Shown here: positions 61,234-64,000 of the stretch, piece after piece | Numbering within the stretch: the stretch's first letter is position 1 | Layout of the letters: the number at the start of each line of letters is the position of its first letter | NCBI RefSeq assembly: GCF_003060825.1 | Contig: NZ_CP028922.1 | Coordinates: 3,984,501 to 4,048,500, forward strand | Source of the DNA: Paenibacillus sp. CAA11 | Lineage (GTDB): Bacteria > Bacillota > Bacilli > Paenibacillales > Paenibacillaceae | Direction: 5' to 3' | Length of the DNA: 64,000 bases | Program-made: the position numbers and the translations under genes | The notes under the pieces: model-generated | Databases searched by the model: none | Told to the model about the DNA's origin: nothing | The model's input: the letters and a program-made list of their open reading frames with translations, nothing else

Positions 61234-63507
61234 ATGAAAATCCATGTAGACGAAGCGCTCGGCTTATTCCACCTGCAGTCCAAGGACTCAAGCTATATTT
61301 TTCAAGTAGTAGAAGGCTACCCTGCCCACCTATACTGGGGGGCACAGCTGAACCATGACGCCGGTCTGGCGCATATTCTGGAGCTGCGGGAACGCTGCTC
61401 GTTCTCCCCGAATCCGGTGCCTGCGAACCGTCCGCTATCGCTGGACACGCTACCCCAAGAATACCCCCAATACGGGACCAGCGATTTCCGGCAGCCTGCA
61501 TACCAGGCTCAGCTTGACGACGGCAGCCGGATTACGGAGCTCAAATACAGCGGCTACCGCATCGCACCCGGCAAGCCTAAGCTGACAGGACTCCCCGCCG
61601 TATATACCGAGTCGGAGAAAGAAGCCGCAACGCTGTATCTGTACCTTAAGGATGAGTATTCCGGCCTCAAGGTAACCCTACTGTACACCGTATTTGCAGA
61701 ACATAGCGCCATTGCCCGGTCTGCTTTTTTTGAACAAGAGGGAAGCGCTATCATCCGGCTTGAGCAGGCGATGAGCGCGTCCGTGGATTTGAGTGACTCC
61801 CGCTATCAGGCGCTGTACCTCTCTGGGGCTTGGGCACGCGAGCGCCATATTCAGCGCAGAGACTTGGCTCCAGGCGCCCTGCGCCTGGAAAGCCGCCGGG
61901 GTTCCAGCAGCCATCAGATGAACCCCTTCCTCGCCCTGCTCCGTCCGGAAGCAACAGAGGATCATGGCGATGTATACGGGTTCAGCCTGGTGTACAGCGG
62001 CAACTTTGCCGCCCAAGCCGAGGTTGAACAGTTCAACCAGACCCGGGTCAGCATCGGCATAAACCCTTCCGACTTCTCATGGAAGCTTGAGCCGGGCCAG
62101 TCGTTCCAGACTCCCGAAGTCATCATGGTCTATTCCGGGGAGGGAATCGGCGGCATGTCACGCACCTATCACCGCCTGTACCGCCAGCGGCTGTGCCGCG
62201 GCAAGCACCGCGACCAGGTACGGCCGATTCTGATCAATAATTGGGAGGCCACCTATTTCAATTTCGATGCCGACAAAATTGAAGCTCTAGCCCAAGAAGC
62301 CCGTCCCCTCGGCATTGAGCTCTTCGTCCTCGATGACGGCTGGTTCGGCAAGCGGGACAATGACGACTCCTCCCTCGGCGATTGGTTCGAGCATGAGCGT
62401 AAGCTGCCGGAAGGCCTAAGCGGACTGGCCAAGCGGGTGAACGAGCAAGGCCTGCAGTTCGGGCTATGGGTTGAGCCCGAGATGGTATCCCCGGACAGCG
62501 AGCTGTATCGCCAGCATCCGGACTGGTGTCTGCACGCGCCGGGCCGCCGCCGGACCGAAGCGCGTTCCCAGCTGATCCTTGACCTCTCGCGAGAAGAAGT
62601 GTGCGATTATCTATACGATACCTTGAGCAAGGTATTCGCTTCCGCACCCATCACTTATGTGAAGTGGGATATGAACCGCAACATGACGGAGATTGCCTCG
62701 GCGCAGGCACCAAGCGATCGGCAGAAAGAAACAGCCCACCGCTACATGCTCGGGCTATACGATTTGCTGGAGCGCCTGACCACAAGCTTCCCGGACATCC
62801 TGTTCGAAAGCTGCTCCGGGGGGGGCGGGAGATTCGATCCCGGGATGCTGTACTATATGCCGCAGACCTGGACCAGCGATGATACCGATGCCATCGAGAG
62901 ACTGGCCATCCAATACGGAACGAGCATTGTCTATCCGGCCAGCACAATGGGGGCACATGTGTCAGCCGTGCCGAACCATCAGGTTCACCGGATGACCTCC
63001 TTTGCCCTCCGCGGAGATGTTGCAATGAGCGGGAACTTCGGCTATGAGCTGGACCTTAGTTCACTCTCCCAGGAGGAGAAGACGCTTGCGGCCAGACAAG
63101 TTGCCCAGTACAAGGAGATCCGTTCGCTTGTGCAGCAGGGCGAGATGTACAGACTCCTCAGCCCGTTCGAAGGGCGCGGAGATACCGCCTGGATGTTTGT
63201 CAGCGAAGATCAGTCCGAAGCGTTTGTCGCTTTCTTCCGCGTACTGGCCGAGCCGAATGGGCCGATCCGGCGCCTTACGCTGAAGGGCCTCGATCCGAAC
63301 AAGAGATACAAGCTGGAGGCCGGAGTCTCGGCTGCGGCAGCAGCATCCGGCGCAAAAGGTTCTGCGGATGACGCGTCTGCTTTCCGGGAAGCGTTCGGCG
63401 GACAGTCCTTCATGGGCGATCAGCTGATGCGCATCGGGCTTGTCGTCTCCGACCTGCAGGGCGATTTCGCCAGCCTGACGTTCCGCCTGCAGGCCGTCGA
63501 AGCTTAG
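61234..63507 (+). CDS. Alpha-galactosidase (GH36)
   Basis: 757 residues from the ATG at 61234, which has GGGAG eight bases upstream. No signal peptide, so it acts in the cytoplasm on imported sugars. GH36 barrel: VLDDGWFGKRDNDDSSLGDW, LWVEPEMVSPDSELYRQHPD, the nucleophile D479 in YVKWDMNRNMTEI, FESCSGGGGRFDPGML, and the acid/base D549 in QTWTSDDTDAIERL. Size and residue positions fit the AgaA-type enzymes of Geobacillus. It removes terminal alpha-galactose from oligosaccharides such as raffinose or galactomannan fragments. Confidence 0.93.
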   Translation: MKIHVDEALGLFHLQSKDSSYIFQVVEGYPAHLYWGAQLNHDAGLAHILELRERCSFSPNPVPANRPLSLDTLPQEYPQYGTSDFRQPAYQAQLDDGSRITELKYSGYRIAPGKPKLTGLPAVYTESEKEAATLYLYLKDEYSGLKVTLLYTVFAEHSAIARSAFFEQEGSAIIRLEQAMSASVDLSDSRYQALYLSGAWARERHIQRRDLAPGALRLESRRGSSSHQMNPFLALLRPEATEDHGDVYGFSLVYSGNFAAQAEVEQFNQTRVSIGINPSDFSWKLEPGQSFQTPEVIMVYSGEGIGGMSRTYHRLYRQRLCRGKHRDQVRPILINNWEATYFNFDADKIEALAQEARPLGIELFVLDDGWFGKRDNDDSSLGDWFEHERKLPEGLSGLAKRVNEQGLQFGLWVEPEMVSPDSELYRQHPDWCLHAPGRRRTEARSQLILDLSREEVCDYLYDTLSKVFASAPITYVKWDMNRNMTEIASAQAPSDRQKETAHRYMLGLYDLLERLTTSFPDILFESCSGGGGRFDPGMLYYMPQTWTSDDTDAIERLAIQYGTSIVYPASTMGAHVSAVPNHQVHRMTSFALRGDVAMSGNFGYELDLSSLSQEEKTLAARQVAQYKEIRSLVQQGEMYRLLSPFEGRGDTAWMFVSEDQSEAFVAFFRVLAEPNGPIRRLTLKGLDPNKRYKLEAGVSAAAAASGAKGSADDASAFREAFGGQSFMGDQLMRIGLVVSDLQGDFASLTFRLQAVEA

Positions 63508-63530
63508 ATCAAGTTATCACATGCAGAAGT

Positions 63531-63585
63531 AACAGCCAGTCACCGGGGATATCCCCCCGGGGGCTGGCTGTTTGTTTGTTTGTTG
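63531..63585 (+). terminator. Terminator of the alpha-galactosidase gene
   Basis: AACAGCCAG / CTGGCTGTT outer stem with an inner GGGGAT / ATCCCC hairpin, followed by TTGTTTGTTTG. Confidence 0.8.
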
Positions 63586-63635
63586 TTCATTTTGGGCAAA
63601 TCAGAGGCTCACTGCTCTACTCTGTCCCTTTGCAG

Positions 63636-63666
63636 TTGACTTTGCCCTTAGGATAAGGTGTATACA
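63636..63666 (+). promoter_or_regulatory. MerR-type promoter of the terminal regulator
   Basis: TTGACT (63636-63641), 19-base spacer, TATACA (63661-63666). The spacer has the dyad CCTTA-GGA-TAAGG, as at MerR-activated promoters. Confidence 0.7.
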
Positions 63667-63746
63667 AGAATAGAAGAATAACGTATCGATACTTCAAGCA
63701 TGCGCATGCCCCTACCAGGATCAAAATAAATCATGGAGGTGACCCC

Positions 63747-64000
63747 TTGCTGTCGATTGGAGAATTTTCAAAAATCTGCAAGGTCTCTACAAAGACCCTT
63801 CGCTATTATGACGAGATGGGATTGATTCATCCAGACGAAATTAATCCGGAGAACGGATATCGGTATTATTCCATCCGCCAACTCAAGAAAATGCTCTTTA
63901 TCAATCGTCTGAAATCGTATCATTTCTCTCTCGAAGAAATTAAAGCTCTGCTGGAATCGGAAGAGAATTCGTCCGAAGAGCAGCTAGCCTCTGCCCTTCA
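63747..64000 (+). CDS. MerR-family regulator, N-terminal part (runs off the window)
   Basis: The first 84 residues are present. TTG start with ATGGAGGTGA upstream. The winged helix reads LSIGEFSKICKVSTKTLRYY, DEMGLIHPDEINPENGYRYY, then RQLKKMLFINRLKSYHFSLE. The start of the dimerisation helix (EIKALLESEENSSEEQLAS) follows. The DNA-binding part resembles BltR-type regulators with a GyrI-like ligand domain, but the rest is outside the window. Its own promoter has the MerR-type 19-base spacer. Confidence 0.9.
   Translation, partial: MLSIGEFSKICKVSTKTLRYYDEMGLIHPDEINPENGYRYYSIRQLKKMLFINRLKSYHFSLEEIKALLESEENSSEEQLASAL

Overview
The window looks like chromosomal DNA of a Paenibacillus-type member of the Bacillales. 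GC is moderate (around half by eye), most genes have strong AGGAGG-type ribosome binding sites, and rho-independent terminators are abundant. Many genes resemble Bacillus subtilis genes: trxB, ppaC, niaP/yceI, catDE, ywoGH, yvfRSTU, yesMN, comA. There are no rRNA or tRNA genes, no phage module, no insertion sequence and no CRISPR array. All assignments come from reading the sequence; no database search was run.

Layout. 1-7.5 kb: end of an amino acid permease, a frameshifted nucleotidyltransferase gene, a secreted transglutaminase, a glutaredoxin/trxB pair, a P1B4 metal ATPase behind Fur-box-like sites, and metY. 7.6-13.8 kb: a leftward operon of two ABC ATPases, an ECF sigma factor, membrane proteins, and an ABC-2 permease fused to an M1-peptidase-like domain without its zinc site. 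14-22 kb: a GT39-type membrane protein, a yvfRSTU-like ABC/two-component operon, peptide deformylase, a LysE exporter and an APC permease. 22-23.4 kb: an AT-rich island with an orphan PemK/MazF toxin, a strong promoter driving a probable small RNA, and two related covarying hairpins. 23.4-31 kb: small regulated units (TetR/MBL hydrolase, PAS-GGDEF, NmrA-like reductase, MerR-TipAS, niaP, MFS/MarR) with readable operators. 31-38 kb: hybrid kinase, ppaC, a catDE-like quinone-stress pair with an HxlR regulator, an SDR protein and a methyltransferase. 38-43 kb: a ComP/ComA-like system followed by one degenerate GGDEF and one degenerate EAL protein. 43-48.5 kb: a DUF4261-like protein, lspA, a TIR-domain protein translationally coupled to a 66-residue protein, and a chemotaxis receptor. 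48.7-50.4 kb: HxlR/MFS. 50.4-63.5 kb: a carbohydrate block (sugar ABC importer, YesM/YesN, PL11 rhamnogalacturonan lyase, LacI regulator, GH36 alpha-galactosidase). The window ends inside a MerR gene.

How the parts fit. The carbohydrate block makes sense as uptake and breakdown of pectic rhamnogalacturonan-I and galactose-containing side chains, controlled by YesMN and a LacI repressor. The ECF/ABC and yvf-like operons look like envelope or antimicrobial-stress export systems. The best candidates for undescribed biology are the TIR/66-residue pair (45.1-46.4 kb) and the PemK/small-RNA island (22.4-23.3 kb).
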